Origin: Bin5 sp965204705
GTDB lineage: Bacteria > Chloroflexota > Anaerolineae > Caldilineales > Caldilineaceae
Direction: 5' to 3'
Assembly (NCBI GenBank): GCA_965204705.1
Contig: OZ242006.1
Location: 3,286,001-3,350,000 of the forward strand
DNA: 64,000 nt
This document shows, piece after piece, positions 22,687-32,377 of this stretch. Numbering within the stretch: the first letter of the stretch is position 1; each line of letters opens with the position of its first letter. Below the pieces are notes generated by a model. The model searched no databases. It was not told the DNA's origin and was given only the letters and a program-made list of their open reading frames with translations. A program made the position numbers and the translations under genes.

Positions 22687-24942
22687 CTACCCTTCCTCTT
22701 GAAATTGGGCGTCCACAACCGCCAAAATGGCGACGTTTACGATGTCCACCACCTCTGCACCGGTCTCCAGCACGTGGATCGGCTTGCCCATCCCCACCAG
22801 AATCGGACCGATAGCCTCAGCGCCGCCCAGGCGGTGCAGCAGCTTGTAGGCAGTATTGGCTGACGCCAGCTCCGGGAAAACCAATACGTTCGCATCCTCT
22901 ATCGCGCTGAACGGATAGTGGCGCTGCATCAGGTCCGGCACCACCGCCACGTCGGCCTGCATTTCGCCGTCGATCTGCAGGCCTGGCTGCTGTTCCTTGA
23001 CCAGCTCGGTGGCCCGCTGCACCTTGTCGACCTGCGGATGGCGCGTGCTGCCGAAATTGGAAAAGCTCAGCATTGCCACTCTCGGTTCGACGTCAAACTG
23101 ACGCGCCACCTCGGCCGCATTGATCGCTATCGCCGCCAGCGTTTCGGCGTCGGGGTCGATGTTCACCGTGGCGTCGCTGAAGAAGTAGATGCGATCGCGC
23201 ACGATCATAAGATAGACGCCGCTGAGAACGCCGCGCTCGGGCGCGGTCCCTACAATTTGCAGGGCGGGCCGCAGCACGTCCGGGTAGTTGTAGGTCAGAC
23301 CGGATATGAAGGCGCCGGCGTCGCCATTCAGCACCATGGCCGGTCCGAAAAAGTTGGCCTGGCGCATCAGCTCGTTGGCCCTCGCCAGTGTTACGCCTTT
23401 GCGCTGGCGCTCATGGTAGAAAACGGCTGCATAGTCACGATACTTGGGATCCTGGTTTGGATTGACCACGGTAGGCCGGTAGTCCAGACCCAGCTCCTCG
23501 CAGCGAACGCGAATCACTTCGGGGTTGCCCAGCAGGACGGGCGTCCCAATGCCCTCCGACTCTACCGCGTAGGCGGCGCGAATTATCTTCGGGTTTTCGC
23601 CCTCGCCGAAGACCACCCGTTTCGGATTCTGTCGGGCCTTGCTCTGCTGCGTGCGCATCACCTGCACGCCTTTGCCGATGCGCAGCGCCAGCTCGTCCAG
23701 ATACTGGTCAAGATCGATGGTCCGGCGTGCCACGCCCGTCTCCATCGCCGCCTTCGCCACGGCCGGCGCAACCCACATCAGCACGCGGCTGTCCAGCGGT
23801 TTGGGAATAATGTATTCGGGCCCGAACTGCAACGTGTCGAGACCGTACGCTTTCATTACGCTGTCGGGCACGTCCTCTTTGGCCAGGTCGGCCAGCGCAC
23901 GCGCCGCGGCCAGTTTCATTTCCATGTTTATGGCTTTTGCCCGCACATCCAGCGCACCGCGGAAAATGAAAGGAAAGCCGAGGACATTGTTGACCTGATT
24001 GGGAAAATCGCTGCGCCCGGTCCCCATGATGACCGTGTCGCTGCGCGAGTCTATCGCGTCAGGATAGGGGATTTCCGGATCGGGATTGGCCATGGCGAAT
24101 ACGATCGGATTCTCCGCCATCGACTGTACCATCTTTTGTGATACCGCCCCCGCAACCGAGAGTCCGATGAGCACATCGGCGCCCGCCATGGCCTCGCCCA
24201 GAGTACGCGCATCGGTGTCGCTGGCGTACTCCTCTTTCCACTCATTCATGTTCTCCATGCGGCCCTGATAGATGACGCCACGGCTGTCGCACATGACGAT
24301 ATTGCTCTTTTCGGCGCCGAGCGCGACATAAATGTCGGCGCAGGCGATAGCCGACGCGCCGGCGCCGTTTATAACGATGCGGGCCTCGTCGAGCGGCTTG
24401 CCTGCAATTTCAAGGGCATTTAACAAGCCTGCCCCCGAGATAATTGCTGTCCCGTGCTGGTCATCGTGGAAGACAGGAATATCCAAACGCGCCTGCAAAG
24501 TCTGTTCGATCAGGAAACATTCAGGCGCCTTGATGTCTTCCAGGTTGATGCCCCCGAAAGTAGGCGCAATCAGTTCACAGAAGCGCACCATCTCCGCCGC
24601 GTCCTCGGTGTCGACCTCTATATCAAAGACGTCGACGTCGGCGAATCGTTTGAAGAGAACCGCCTTGCCTTCCATGACCGGTTTCGAGGCCAGCGCACCG
24701 CGATTGCCGAGCCCGAGGATGGCCGTCCCATTGCTTATGACCGCGACAAGGTTGCCGCGCGAGGTATAATCGAAAGCGTCTTCCGGACGCGAAGCAATCT
24801 CCAGGACTGGGTGCGCCACCCCGGGAGAGTAGGCGAGGGAGAGGTCCAGCTGCGTCTCCATCGGCTTGGTCGGCGTAATTTTCAACTTCCCGGGACGTCC
24901 GTTGGCATGATAGTCAAGGGCGTCCTGTTTTGTCAGCGTCAT
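22687..24942 (-). CDS. maeB: NADP-dependent malic enzyme with C-terminal phosphotransacetylase domain
   Basis: Oxidatively decarboxylates malate to pyruvate. The N-terminal malic part (about residues 1-430) contains SLAYSPGVAHPVLEI, GLGNRGALASKPVMEGKAVL, DVFDIEVDT, PVFHDDQHGTAI and the nucleotide-binding VINGAGASAIACADIY. The C-terminal half (about 435-751) is a phosphotransacetylase-like domain (RVVFGEGENPKIIRA, DGEMQADVAV, LVFPELASANTAYKL) which in MaeB enzymes is regulatory rather than active. Length 751 matches MaeB (about 760). GGAG lies 7 bases before the ATG. A 407-codon frame on the opposite strand is only a shadow. It would supply pyruvate and NADPH. Confidence 0.95.
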   Translation of the reverse strand: MTLTKQDALDYHANGRPGKLKITPTKPMETQLDLSLAYSPGVAHPVLEIASRPEDAFDYTSRGNLVAVISNGTAILGLGNRGALASKPVMEGKAVLFKRFADVDVFDIEVDTEDAAEMVRFCELIAPTFGGINLEDIKAPECFLIEQTLQARLDIPVFHDDQHGTAIISGAGLLNALEIAGKPLDEARIVINGAGASAIACADIYVALGAEKSNIVMCDSRGVIYQGRMENMNEWKEEYASDTDARTLGEAMAGADVLIGLSVAGAVSQKMVQSMAENPIVFAMANPDPEIPYPDAIDSRSDTVIMGTGRSDFPNQVNNVLGFPFIFRGALDVRAKAINMEMKLAAARALADLAKEDVPDSVMKAYGLDTLQFGPEYIIPKPLDSRVLMWVAPAVAKAAMETGVARRTIDLDQYLDELALRIGKGVQVMRTQQSKARQNPKRVVFGEGENPKIIRAAYAVESEGIGTPVLLGNPEVIRVRCEELGLDYRPTVVNPNQDPKYRDYAAVFYHERQRKGVTLARANELMRQANFFGPAMVLNGDAGAFISGLTYNYPDVLRPALQIVGTAPERGVLSGVYLMIVRDRIYFFSDATVNIDPDAETLAAIAINAAEVARQFDVEPRVAMLSFSNFGSTRHPQVDKVQRATELVKEQQPGLQIDGEMQADVAVVPDLMQRHYPFSAIEDANVLVFPELASANTAYKLLHRLGGAEAIGPILVGMGKPIHVLETGAEVVDIVNVAILAVVDAQFQEEG

Positions 24943-25025
24943 CGGGATTCTCCGTGTCTTCTGTCTCTTGGTCAGCCTTCATTGTACGCGATGTACGGTC
25001 GATACGCACACTAGGAAGGCGAGTG

Positions 25026-25601
25026 GGGTGCAGTCCAGATTGGGGGTGGATTTTCATACACCTGTGGTAACTACTAAGCTAAAGCCAGTTCACTTCCCCG
25101 AGCAGGTCGAGTGCCGTCCCCTCTGACCACTAACCACTGACCACTGCAGTTGTGCGGTCGAGCCTTCGGCCCTCCCTTGTGCGGGGGGGCTCCCCCCGCA
25201 ACGCCCCCCTTACACCATGCGACGTTGGCGCCGCGTCGCCGGCGTACTGTCTATGCCGCCGGTCGCCCACCCACTTCGGCCCGCGAAGCCGTCCGCCGTG
25301 ACCACGGTAGGGGCAGGCCTTGTGCCTGCCCACTCTCACCCCAAAACTGGACTGCACCCAGGACCGCAGGGCGATTGCATCTAATTGGGGCAAGACCTCA
25401 AGACACTACCTGATTCGAGCCTGACTTCGAAAAAAGGCCGAGAAAAGTGCAAATCTTAGTGCGCAGTCACAAATTCATAAGGTTCTCGGCGACTGAAGAC
25501 CGGTTTTGCAGCCTATAACGACCGATAAAAGGTAGGGGCGCCCCTTGTGAGTGCTCTTTGTGGCACATTTTGGCGACCAGATTTAGATGCGATTGCCCTG
25601 C
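25026..25601. repeat. inverted-repeat cluster, MITE-like
   Basis: GGGTGCAGTCCAG (25026-25038) recurs inverted as CTGGACTGCACCC (25347-25359), about 330 bp apart, with partial similarity continuing inward. Next to it GGGCAGGC-CTTGT-GCCTGCCC (25311-25331) is a perfect hairpin. GCAGGGCGATTGCATCT (25366-25382) recurs inverted and slightly changed at 25585-25601. A related GGTAGGGGCGCCCCTTGT word is near 25526-25550 and again at 33645-33662. This looks like pieces of a dispersed non-coding repeat family. Confidence 0.6.
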
Positions 25602-25620
25602 CCTGGACCGGCCCAAAGAT

Positions 25621-25648
25621 TTGCAATGCAGATGACATATGCTATACT
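25621..25648 (+). promoter_or_regulatory. candidate promoter of the peptide-type ABC operon
   Basis: TTGCAA (25621-25626), 16 bases, TATACT (25643-25648) preceded by TG at 25640-25641. Transcription would start about 130 bases before the first permease ATG at 25786. Confidence 0.55.
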
Positions 25649-25785
25649 CACGCAGGTAGCAGTCCGCCAAAGCCTCCTCCACAGAGGATTGGACAGGGTT
25701 CACCAGGCCATGCCGAAGGCTTCCTGCCCGATACTTGGCGGACTATCTCCCGAAAACCTGAAACATACCTGTTGGGAACACGAAT

Positions 25786-26868
25786 ATGGCGACAGCGACT
25801 GACGTCTCCAACGTCAGTACCGGACGCATTGACAGCCCACTTTCCATCCTCGGCGCTATTTGGGGCTCCTACTTCTTCCGCAAGTTCCTGCGCGCGCTGG
25901 CCACAATTTTCATAGTCACCACCATTATCTTCTTTTTGGTGCGCCTCCTGCCCGGCAACCCGATAGAGATTTACGTAAATCAGTTGGTCGTCACCTACGG
26001 TATGCCCGTTCACGAGGCCAAGGACCAGGCTGCCGCCCTCTTCGCCATCGACCTGGAGCAGCCGGTCATACTCCAGTACTTTTCCTACCTGCAGAATCTC
26101 GCGCGGGGTAACTTCGGCCAGTCGGTCCTGTCCCCAGGAACCACAGTGACCGAAGTAATCCTGCGATTCCTGCCGTGGACCCTGTTCAGCGTTGGCCTGG
26201 GGCTTCTGATCAGCTTCACATTCGGCGTCCTTTTGGGCGTCATCATGGCATACCGGCGCGACAGCTACCTGGATCACGGCCTGACCGTGTTGAGCTCGGT
26301 AATCAGCTCTGTTCCCGACTTTCTAATTGGCCTGCTGATCGTCGTCTGGTTGGGTGTACAGTGGAAGATCCTGCCTATCGCGGCCATGCGCGGCGCCTAC
26401 TCCTCGGGCATGGTGCCCGGACTGAATTTTGAATTCTTTCTCGATGCCTTCTTCCACGGCGCTTTGCCGATATCAACATATGTGTTGACCAGTATTGGCT
26501 TCTGGATGTTGAGCATGAAGAGCAACACGATCAGCACGCTCGGCGAAGATTATGTGACGATTGCCAAAGCGCGCGGGCTGAAGGAGTGGCGCATTACAAC
26601 AGCCTATGTGGGTCGCAATGCGATCCTGCCACTCTTTACAATCCTCACCATTCGAATCGGCTTCGTCGTTGGTGGCTCCTTGCTGGTGGAGCAGATCTTC
26701 GAGTACGGCGGCATCGGTCGCATGTTGGGTCAGGCGATTAACCAGCGCGACTACACTTTGATGCAGGGAATCTTCCTAATCATCACTTTCTCGGTGATCT
26801 TCGCGAACTTCTTCGCCGATGTTCTCTACGGCTGGCTCGACCCCCGCATCAAGCTGCAGGACAACTAA
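25786..26868 (+). CDS. peptide/nickel-type ABC transporter permease (DppB family)
   Basis: First membrane subunit of a peptide-type importer. The 360-residue protein has the DppB layout: an N-terminal membrane segment (about residues 35-58, FLRALATIFIVTTIIFFLVR) with LLPGNPIEIY after it, a large extracellular loop, then five membrane segments. The EAA loop is at about 246-265 (EDYVTIAKARGLKEWRITTA). It starts a run of six plus-strand genes ending with the binding protein at 32229. An N-terminal 28-residue polar extension precedes the first membrane segment. Substrate could be peptides, oligosaccharides or other small molecules; this family is not specific by sequence alone. Confidence 0.92.
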   Translation: MATATDVSNVSTGRIDSPLSILGAIWGSYFFRKFLRALATIFIVTTIIFFLVRLLPGNPIEIYVNQLVVTYGMPVHEAKDQAAALFAIDLEQPVILQYFSYLQNLARGNFGQSVLSPGTTVTEVILRFLPWTLFSVGLGLLISFTFGVLLGVIMAYRRDSYLDHGLTVLSSVISSVPDFLIGLLIVVWLGVQWKILPIAAMRGAYSSGMVPGLNFEFFLDAFFHGALPISTYVLTSIGFWMLSMKSNTISTLGEDYVTIAKARGLKEWRITTAYVGRNAILPLFTILTIRIGFVVGGSLLVEQIFEYGGIGRMLGQAINQRDYTLMQGIFLIITFSVIFANFFADVLYGWLDPRIKLQDN

Positions 26869-26944
26869 GGCTGACCATAGATCGACGGGTGAAGCAATAC
26901 GCTTTACCGACTTACCACGGCTATAGAGGCGCAGGAGCATACAG

Positions 26945-27853
26945 ATGGCAGCGCATGTGATGGAAGGCGAACAGACAGATAGCATCCTCGTTAGCGCATG
27001 GAAGGGATTTCGTACCTTCGTTCGCCTCCTGGCCTATAACCGAGTCGGGTTTATCGGTTTTCTGGTCGTAATTTTCATGATCTTATTGTCCTACGTTGGG
27101 CCCTTAATCATCGAACTGGATACCAAGACCAAGATTGATAAGATATATATCACACCGACGATAGAGCATCCTCTGGGGACCGATCACCAGGGCCGGGATA
27201 TTTGGTCCCAGATAGTCAACGGCGGCAAGGATGTAATCTACGTGGCGTTCTTGGCAGCGCTAATATCGACGGTGATCGCAGTCGTTTTTGGAACGATGAG
27301 CGGCTTCATCGGCGGATGGATCGACAGCGCGATTATGTCGGTGACAGATATCATCCTCACGATCCCACAGTTCCCGCTGCTTGCGGTGCTGGCTGCCTTT
27401 ATTTCGCTGAACAGTCTGACCTTTTTGGGCATTCTGATGGGGCTGCTGAACTGGCCGACCTTGTTGCGGGCCTTGCGCGCCCAGGCGCTTTCCCTGAAGG
27501 AGCGCGACTTTATCGAGGCCGCCAGGGCACTGGACCTGGGCGTGTGGCATATCGTCTTGCGCGAAATGGTGCCCAATATGATGCCCTATATCGTCGTCAG
27601 TTTTGCGCTGGGCATGACCTTCGCAGTGTACCAGCAGGCCGGGCTCGTATTCCTTGGCCTTGTGCCCATCAGCGCAGGTAACTGGAGCGTGATGATACAG
27701 CTGGCGTGGGTGCGTGGAGCGATTTTCTACAAAGACAGCGTCTGGTACATCATGGCGCCGATCGTCGCCATCGCCATCCTGCAGCTGGCAATCATATCCA
27801 TGACCCGCTCCCTGGAGCTGGTATTCAATCCCCGGCTGCGGGCCAGTGAGTAG
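26945..27853 (+). CDS. peptide/nickel-type ABC transporter permease (DppC family)
   Basis: Second membrane subunit, 302 residues. It has the N-terminal segment about residues 29-50 (VGFIGFLVVIFMILLSYVGP), the DppC hallmark HPLGTDHQGRDIWSQIVNG (about 76-94), and the EAA loop ERDFIEAARALDLGVWHIVL (about 186-205). Six membrane spans are predicted. It is 76 bp after the first permease; GCAGGAG precedes the ATG. Works with the DppB-type subunit as a heterodimer. Confidence 0.92.
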   Translation: MAAHVMEGEQTDSILVSAWKGFRTFVRLLAYNRVGFIGFLVVIFMILLSYVGPLIIELDTKTKIDKIYITPTIEHPLGTDHQGRDIWSQIVNGGKDVIYVAFLAALISTVIAVVFGTMSGFIGGWIDSAIMSVTDIILTIPQFPLLAVLAAFISLNSLTFLGILMGLLNWPTLLRALRAQALSLKERDFIEAARALDLGVWHIVLREMVPNMMPYIVVSFALGMTFAVYQQAGLVFLGLVPISAGNWSVMIQLAWVRGAIFYKDSVWYIMAPIVAIAILQLAIISMTRSLELVFNPRLRASE

Positions 27854-27875
27854 GGGACTCGGATAAAAGAAAACG

Positions 27876-28949
27876 ATGAGCCAAGCCACCGACCTTTCCT
27901 GGCATCACGACGTTGAAGAAAACGGCAGCCAGCCACCCTTGAGCCTGCAGAACGTCCATGTCAGCTATCGCACCCGCAAAGGTAGCGTCCAGGCCGTACG
28001 CGGAGTCACGCTCGACCTACAAGCCGGGGAGAGCCTGGCTCTCATTGGTGAAAGCGGGTCGGGCAAGACAACTCTGGGGCTGGGAATCGTGCGCCTCCTG
28101 GTTGACACCGCAGAGGTCAGCCCAGGGAAGATCATCTACCGCCGCGACGGCAGGGAGTTGGATGTGCTTTCCCTTGGCGAGGGTCCCCTGCGGGAGTTTC
28201 GCTGGCGGGACTGTGCGATGGTCTTCCAGTCTGCGCTCAATGCATTCAATCCGGTGCTAAAGGTGTGGGACCAGGTGTGGGATACGGCCAAGGCCCACCG
28301 CTGGAACAATCGGGAAGAGGTTCGCGAGCGTTTCCTCGATCTGCTGCGCTTTGTGCAACTGGACCCGGATCGGGTTATCGACTCTTACGCACACGAACTC
28401 AGCGGAGGCATGCGCCAGCGCACTTTGCTGGCAATCTCCCTGCTGCTCGACCCGCAGATACTGATCCTTGACGAGCCGACGACGGCCCTGGACATTCTCA
28501 CCCAGCGCACGATCATCGATCTGTTGCGCCGGCTGAAGGAAGACCTGCACTTTACGATGCTCTTCATTTCACACGACCTCGCCATTGCGGCCGAACTGGC
28601 GGACCGGGTGGCCACCATGTACGCCGGTCAGGTCGTGGAACTCGGCCCGGTTGAGGAGATTTTCTATCGGCCCCACCATCCCTATTCTTTGGGATTGATC
28701 CGGGCTGTGCCGACCGTGACCGGCGGCTTCGAGGAGCTCTCGTCAATCCCCGGCTCTCCGCCCGATCTGATCAATTTGCCCACAGGCTGCAAATTCCATC
28801 CCCGTTGTCCCTTTGCGAGTGAGCGCTGTAGCAGTGAAGAACCACAGTTGGAACGTGTTGGCGAGAACCACTTTGCGGCCTGCTGGCATGTAGATGCAGT
28901 GCAGGAGGATATCGAGCGTAACGGGCTGCGCGGCAGGAGGAACGCATGA
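27876..28949 (+). CDS. peptide-type ABC transporter ATPase (DppD family)
   Basis: First ATPase of the importer, 357 residues. Walker A GESGSGKTTLG (about residue 57), signature LSGGMRQRTLLA (about 173), Walker B ILILDEPTTALD and switch His in MLFISHDLAIAAE. The C-terminal oligopeptide-ATPase extension with CKFHPRCPFASERC (about 305-318) is typical of DppD/OppD and may hold an iron-sulfur cluster. It starts 22 bp after the DppC-type gene; its end overlaps the open frame upstream of the next ATPase but not that gene's true start. Confidence 0.93.
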   Translation: MSQATDLSWHHDVEENGSQPPLSLQNVHVSYRTRKGSVQAVRGVTLDLQAGESLALIGESGSGKTTLGLGIVRLLVDTAEVSPGKIIYRRDGRELDVLSLGEGPLREFRWRDCAMVFQSALNAFNPVLKVWDQVWDTAKAHRWNNREEVRERFLDLLRFVQLDPDRVIDSYAHELSGGMRQRTLLAISLLLDPQILILDEPTTALDILTQRTIIDLLRRLKEDLHFTMLFISHDLAIAAELADRVATMYAGQVVELGPVEEIFYRPHHPYSLGLIRAVPTVTGGFEELSSIPGSPPDLINLPTGCKFHPRCPFASERCSSEEPQLERVGENHFAACWHVDAVQEDIERNGLRGRRNA

Positions 28950-29016
28950 CTGGGGCGAGGCAATTCGCGCCGGCATTTCACGAAAGCCTAGGCGCCGCCA
29001 GTGGAGGCCGCATCGT

Positions 29017-30045
29017 ATGACGCCGATTATCGAACTGCGGAATGTAACCAAGACCTTTGGCAGCGGCCGCGATCGGGTCACCGCGGTCGACTCGATTTCG
29101 CTCGACATCGAGCCCGGAGAAATCGTTTGCCTGGTCGGTGAGAGCGGGTGCGGCAAGAGCACAACCGGCCGGATGGTGGTCGGTCTGATTCCTCCATCGG
29201 ACGGGCAGATTCTCTACCAGGGCCAGGACATTGCGGCCATGGACAAGCCCGACTTTCAACAATACCGCCGCGCCGTCCAGATCATTCATCAGGACCCATA
29301 CGCCTCGCTGAATCCTACGCAGACCGTGCGCCAGATGATCACGACCCCGCTTCTGCGCCATCAGACGCAGAGGGAGAGCAACAACGGCGTAGGTGGTGGC
29401 AGAAGAGGCCGCCGCAGGGACGTGGAGCGGCGTGCGGCCGAGTTGCTTGAGATCGTCGATCTGACCCCGGTGTCCGACTTTCTGGACAAGTATCCGCACC
29501 AGTTGAGCGGAGGTCAGCGCCAGCGCGTCTCGGTGGCAAGGGCCCTGACAGTCGAGCCGAAGTTCATCGTTGCCGACGAAGCCGTCTCGATGGTGGATGT
29601 GTCGATTCGCGTGAGCCTGCTAAACATGCTTTACAGGCTTAAGGACGAGTTTGACGTGACGTTTCTCTTCATCACCCACGACCTTGCGCTGGCGAAATAC
29701 TTTGCCTGGGAAGGGCGAATCACCGTCATGTACTTGGGACGGATTGTTGAAGAAGGGCCGACGCCCCGCCTCATCACCGACTCTCGTCACCCCTATACGC
29801 AGGCGCTTCTCGGCGCTGTTCCAGAGGCCGACCCGGAACTGGCGAAAAAAAAGGTGCACATTGAACTGCGAAGCGCCGAAATTCCCAGCCTCTTGAATCT
29901 GCCGACCGGCTGTACCTTTCACCCGCGCTGCCCTTACATTGTGGAGGGCGAGTGCGACACTTCCGTTCCTCCACTAAAGCGGATTCCGGATGGTGGCACG
30001 GTGGCCTGTCCGGTTCGCATGTCGGAGCCGAGCCAGATTGTGTGA
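29017..30045 (+). CDS. peptide-type ABC transporter ATPase (DppF family)
   Basis: Second ATPase of the importer, 342 residues. Walker A GESGCGKSTTG, signature LSGGQRQRVSVA, the Walker B position reads FIVADEAVSMVD (Asp-Glu-Ala in place of Asp-Glu-Pro, as in many DppF proteins), and switch His in FITHDLALAKY. The C-terminal CTFHPRCPYIVEGEC motif is present. The ATG at 29017 is preceded by GGAGG at 29002-29006; the upstream frame from 28894 overlaps the previous gene and is rejected. Between the Q-loop and signature there is a Gly/Arg insertion (NNGVGGGRRGRRRDVERR) not usual for the family. Confidence 0.92.
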   Translation: MTPIIELRNVTKTFGSGRDRVTAVDSISLDIEPGEIVCLVGESGCGKSTTGRMVVGLIPPSDGQILYQGQDIAAMDKPDFQQYRRAVQIIHQDPYASLNPTQTVRQMITTPLLRHQTQRESNNGVGGGRRGRRRDVERRAAELLEIVDLTPVSDFLDKYPHQLSGGQRQRVSVARALTVEPKFIVADEAVSMVDVSIRVSLLNMLYRLKDEFDVTFLFITHDLALAKYFAWEGRITVMYLGRIVEEGPTPRLITDSRHPYTQALLGAVPEADPELAKKKVHIELRSAEIPSLLNLPTGCTFHPRCPYIVEGECDTSVPPLKRIPDGGTVACPVRMSEPSQIV

Positions 30046-30115
30046 AGCAGGAGGGAGCCGACTGCAGTCCTGCACTTGATGCAGTACCGGTCCCGACAGT
30101 TCAAAAACCAAACTG

Positions 30116-30307
30116 ATGGATCCATTTCTTGGTAGGGCGGCATTTCACATCGGGTTTTACATTGCCTTTGTTGCCGGCGCACTCCTGATCTTTCTGGAAA
30201 AGGGAACCGCCGAATACGTGATCACCCAGTTTACCCTGGGTATCGGGCTTGTATATCTGCTACTGGTAGTAATTCTTGTGCAGTGGGGGAAACGAAGGGA
30301 ACGGTGA
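30116..30307 (+). CDS. small two-helix membrane protein in the ABC operon
   Basis: A 63-residue protein with two hydrophobic segments (about residues 9-27 and 35-56) and a basic end GKRRER. It lies between the second ATPase and the binding protein and reads in the same direction, which supports it as a real gene. No family is recognised; position suggests an accessory part of the importer. It has no clear Shine-Dalgarno sequence before the ATG. Confidence 0.6.
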   Translation: MDPFLGRAAFHIGFYIAFVAGALLIFLEKGTAEYVITQFTLGIGLVYLLLVVILVQWGKRRER

Positions 30308-30405
30308 ACCGAAGCGGCTGGCAGGCTTAACGCCAACTCGCGAGGGGCGCCGTCCTTTTTCTCCCTGGTAATCCACTTTCTCAAATATCCCAAGGAGGAT
30401 ACAGA

Positions 30406-32229
30406 ATGAACAGAAAACTATTGCTTATCCTTGCGCTGATCGCCGCACTGGTCATCAGCGCCTGCGGACCGCCGGCGGCTGACACCGGCGGCGGCGAAGC
30501 GGCTCCGGCCGCGGCCGAGGAAGAGGCCGCGCCGTCCGGAACGGGCGTCGCAGAGTTCCACCCGGCTTGGCCGTACGCGCCCCCGCCCACCGGCCACTTT
30601 AACACCTGGGTCACCAATGGCATGACCCTGGGCATCTACCGCGCCCTGATGGAACCGCCTTTGTTCATGTTCCTGTGGGCCGACGGCAGCTGGATGCCGG
30701 TCGCCGGCGAATCCTGGGAATGGGTCGATGACGTCACTTTGCGCGTCAGCCTGATTCAGGGAGCGAGCTGGAGCGACGGCAGCGCCTTCACCTCGCAGGA
30801 TGTCGTCGATACCTTCTCGATCTCCCGCCTGCTCAGCCAGACCGTCTGGCGCTTCCTCGACGATGTGCAGGCCGTGGACGATCACACGGTCGACTTCATT
30901 CTCAGCGGGCCTTCCACGACCGTGCCCCGCCGGGTTCTGCGCGAGGTGCACATCACCGCCTCCTCAGTCTATGGCGACTTCGCCCAGCGCACACGCGACC
31001 TGGTCGAGGCTGGCATGACCAACGAGGACGACGACTGGAAGCAGTTGCTGCAGGAGTTCAACGAGCTGCGCCCTGATGAGATGGTCGTGCTGGGGCCCTA
31101 CGCGATCGACCCGGCCAGCATCACCGAATCCCAGATGATTCTCAACAAAGTTGATACCTCTTACTGGGCGGACACGGTGCGCTTCGACCGCATGGTGAAC
31201 TACAACGGTGAGACACCGGTCGTTACGCCGCTCGTCCTCTCTGGCGACGTCGACTATGCCACACACGGCTTCCCGCCCGCCACCGAGCGCGAGTTCATGT
31301 CTCTGGGTTACCGAATTATCCGAGCCCCGATCTACAGCGGCCCGGCCCTCTACTTCAATCACACGATTCACCCTTTCAATGTGAAAGAGGTGCGGCAAGC
31401 CCTTGCCTATGCCATCAACTTTGAAGAGAACGCCTATATCTCACTGGCCGAATCGGGCATAGCCCAAGTATGCATGTGCGGCTTCTCCGACAACATTGCG
31501 CCTCTGTGGTTGAGTGACGACACACGCGCCAATCTGAATCCGTATACGCAGGACCTGGAAAAGGCTGAGCAGATGTTGCTCGACCTCGGTTTCACTCGCG
31601 CTGACGACGGTGTCTGGATGGACGACACGGGCGCCCGCATGGAATGGGAGTTGACCGCGCCGGCCGAATATTCCGACTGGTCTGCCGCAGCTGAAAACGC
31701 GGCCGAGCAGCTGACCGCCTTTGGATTCAAGACCAGTTTCCGCGGCGTGAACTTTCAGCAGCATCCGATCGACATCAACGAAGGCAAGTTCCAACTGGCG
31801 ATTCGCGGTTGGGGCGCAGGCAACCCCCACCCCTCCTTCTCCTACGAGAATGACTTCAGCACGCACAACGCGGCCGCCACAGGCGTAGGCGCCTCGGGCG
31901 CCGGCAGCATCGAGCTTCCCGGTATGTCCTTCGACCTGAACGTCAGCACCGATAGCGTTGGCGACGTCGACCTGTGGGCTCTGACCAAAGAAGCCGGATC
32001 CGGTGGTGACGCCGCCATGCAGATCGATGCGCTGGACAAGATCGCTATGGCCTACAACGAGCTGCTGCCGCAGATTCCTCTGTGGGAGCGCTACGGCAAC
32101 AACCCGGTTCCCAGCCGCTTTGCCAGCGGATGGCTGCCGGAGGGCGATCCGATCTACGTCAACAGCCCGTACGCCGACTCCTTCGTCGTTATCCAGATTC
32201 TGACCGGACAGCTTGGTCCCGCGGAATAG
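30406..32229 (+). CDS. peptide-type ABC substrate-binding lipoprotein (SBP_bac_5)
   Basis: Extracytoplasmic binding protein of the importer, 607 residues. Residues 1-20 form a lipoprotein signal (KLLLILALIAALVISAC) with the lipobox cysteine at residue 20, then a Gly/Ala/Glu-rich tether before the folded part (about residue 45). SBP_5 features include WEWVDDVTLRVSLIQGASWS and VNYNGETPVVTPLVLSGDVD. The N-terminal signal places it on the outside of the membrane. AAGGAGG lies 8 bases before the ATG. Last gene of the unit, followed by a hairpin. Confidence 0.93.
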   Translation: MNRKLLLILALIAALVISACGPPAADTGGGEAAPAAAEEEAAPSGTGVAEFHPAWPYAPPPTGHFNTWVTNGMTLGIYRALMEPPLFMFLWADGSWMPVAGESWEWVDDVTLRVSLIQGASWSDGSAFTSQDVVDTFSISRLLSQTVWRFLDDVQAVDDHTVDFILSGPSTTVPRRVLREVHITASSVYGDFAQRTRDLVEAGMTNEDDDWKQLLQEFNELRPDEMVVLGPYAIDPASITESQMILNKVDTSYWADTVRFDRMVNYNGETPVVTPLVLSGDVDYATHGFPPATEREFMSLGYRIIRAPIYSGPALYFNHTIHPFNVKEVRQALAYAINFEENAYISLAESGIAQVCMCGFSDNIAPLWLSDDTRANLNPYTQDLEKAEQMLLDLGFTRADDGVWMDDTGARMEWELTAPAEYSDWSAAAENAAEQLTAFGFKTSFRGVNFQQHPIDINEGKFQLAIRGWGAGNPHPSFSYENDFSTHNAAATGVGASGAGSIELPGMSFDLNVSTDSVGDVDLWALTKEAGSGGDAAMQIDALDKIAMAYNELLPQIPLWERYGNNPVPSRFASGWLPEGDPIYVNSPYADSFVVIQILTGQLGPAE

Positions 32230-32271
32230 GGAAACCGACGAAATTGCACGTGACTTGAACTGAATGTAGCT

Positions 32272-32297
32272 AGGGCCGGCACGACCGTGTCGGCCCT
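32272..32297 (+). terminator. hairpin after the peptide-type ABC operon
   Basis: AGGGCCGGCAC (32272-32282) pairs with GTGTCGGCCCT (32287-32297) around GACC with one G-T pair, 43 bases after the binding-protein stop. The following sequence ACTCTATT is only weakly T-rich. Confidence 0.5.
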
Positions 32298-32377
32298 ACT
32301 CTATTGACCCCGACTGATCTCAAGAGCCCGTCTATCAGTCAAGTTGGCACGAGACCTGAGCCCAAAGTGAGGGCAGA

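Larger units (their letters stand above)
24943..25785. other. non-coding stretch with repeats and the dpp-type operon promoter
   Basis: More than 800 bases without a credible gene. It contains inverted and palindromic repeats (25026-25601) and a promoter candidate at 25621-25648 that reads toward the peptide-type importer. The minus-strand TACAAT at 24986-24981 could be the -10 box of the malic enzyme, without a recognisable -35. Confidence 0.55.

Noticed and set aside
22918..24141. 407-codon plus-strand frame
   Set aside because: Antisense shadow of the malic enzyme; His/Arg/Val-rich composition with no domains.
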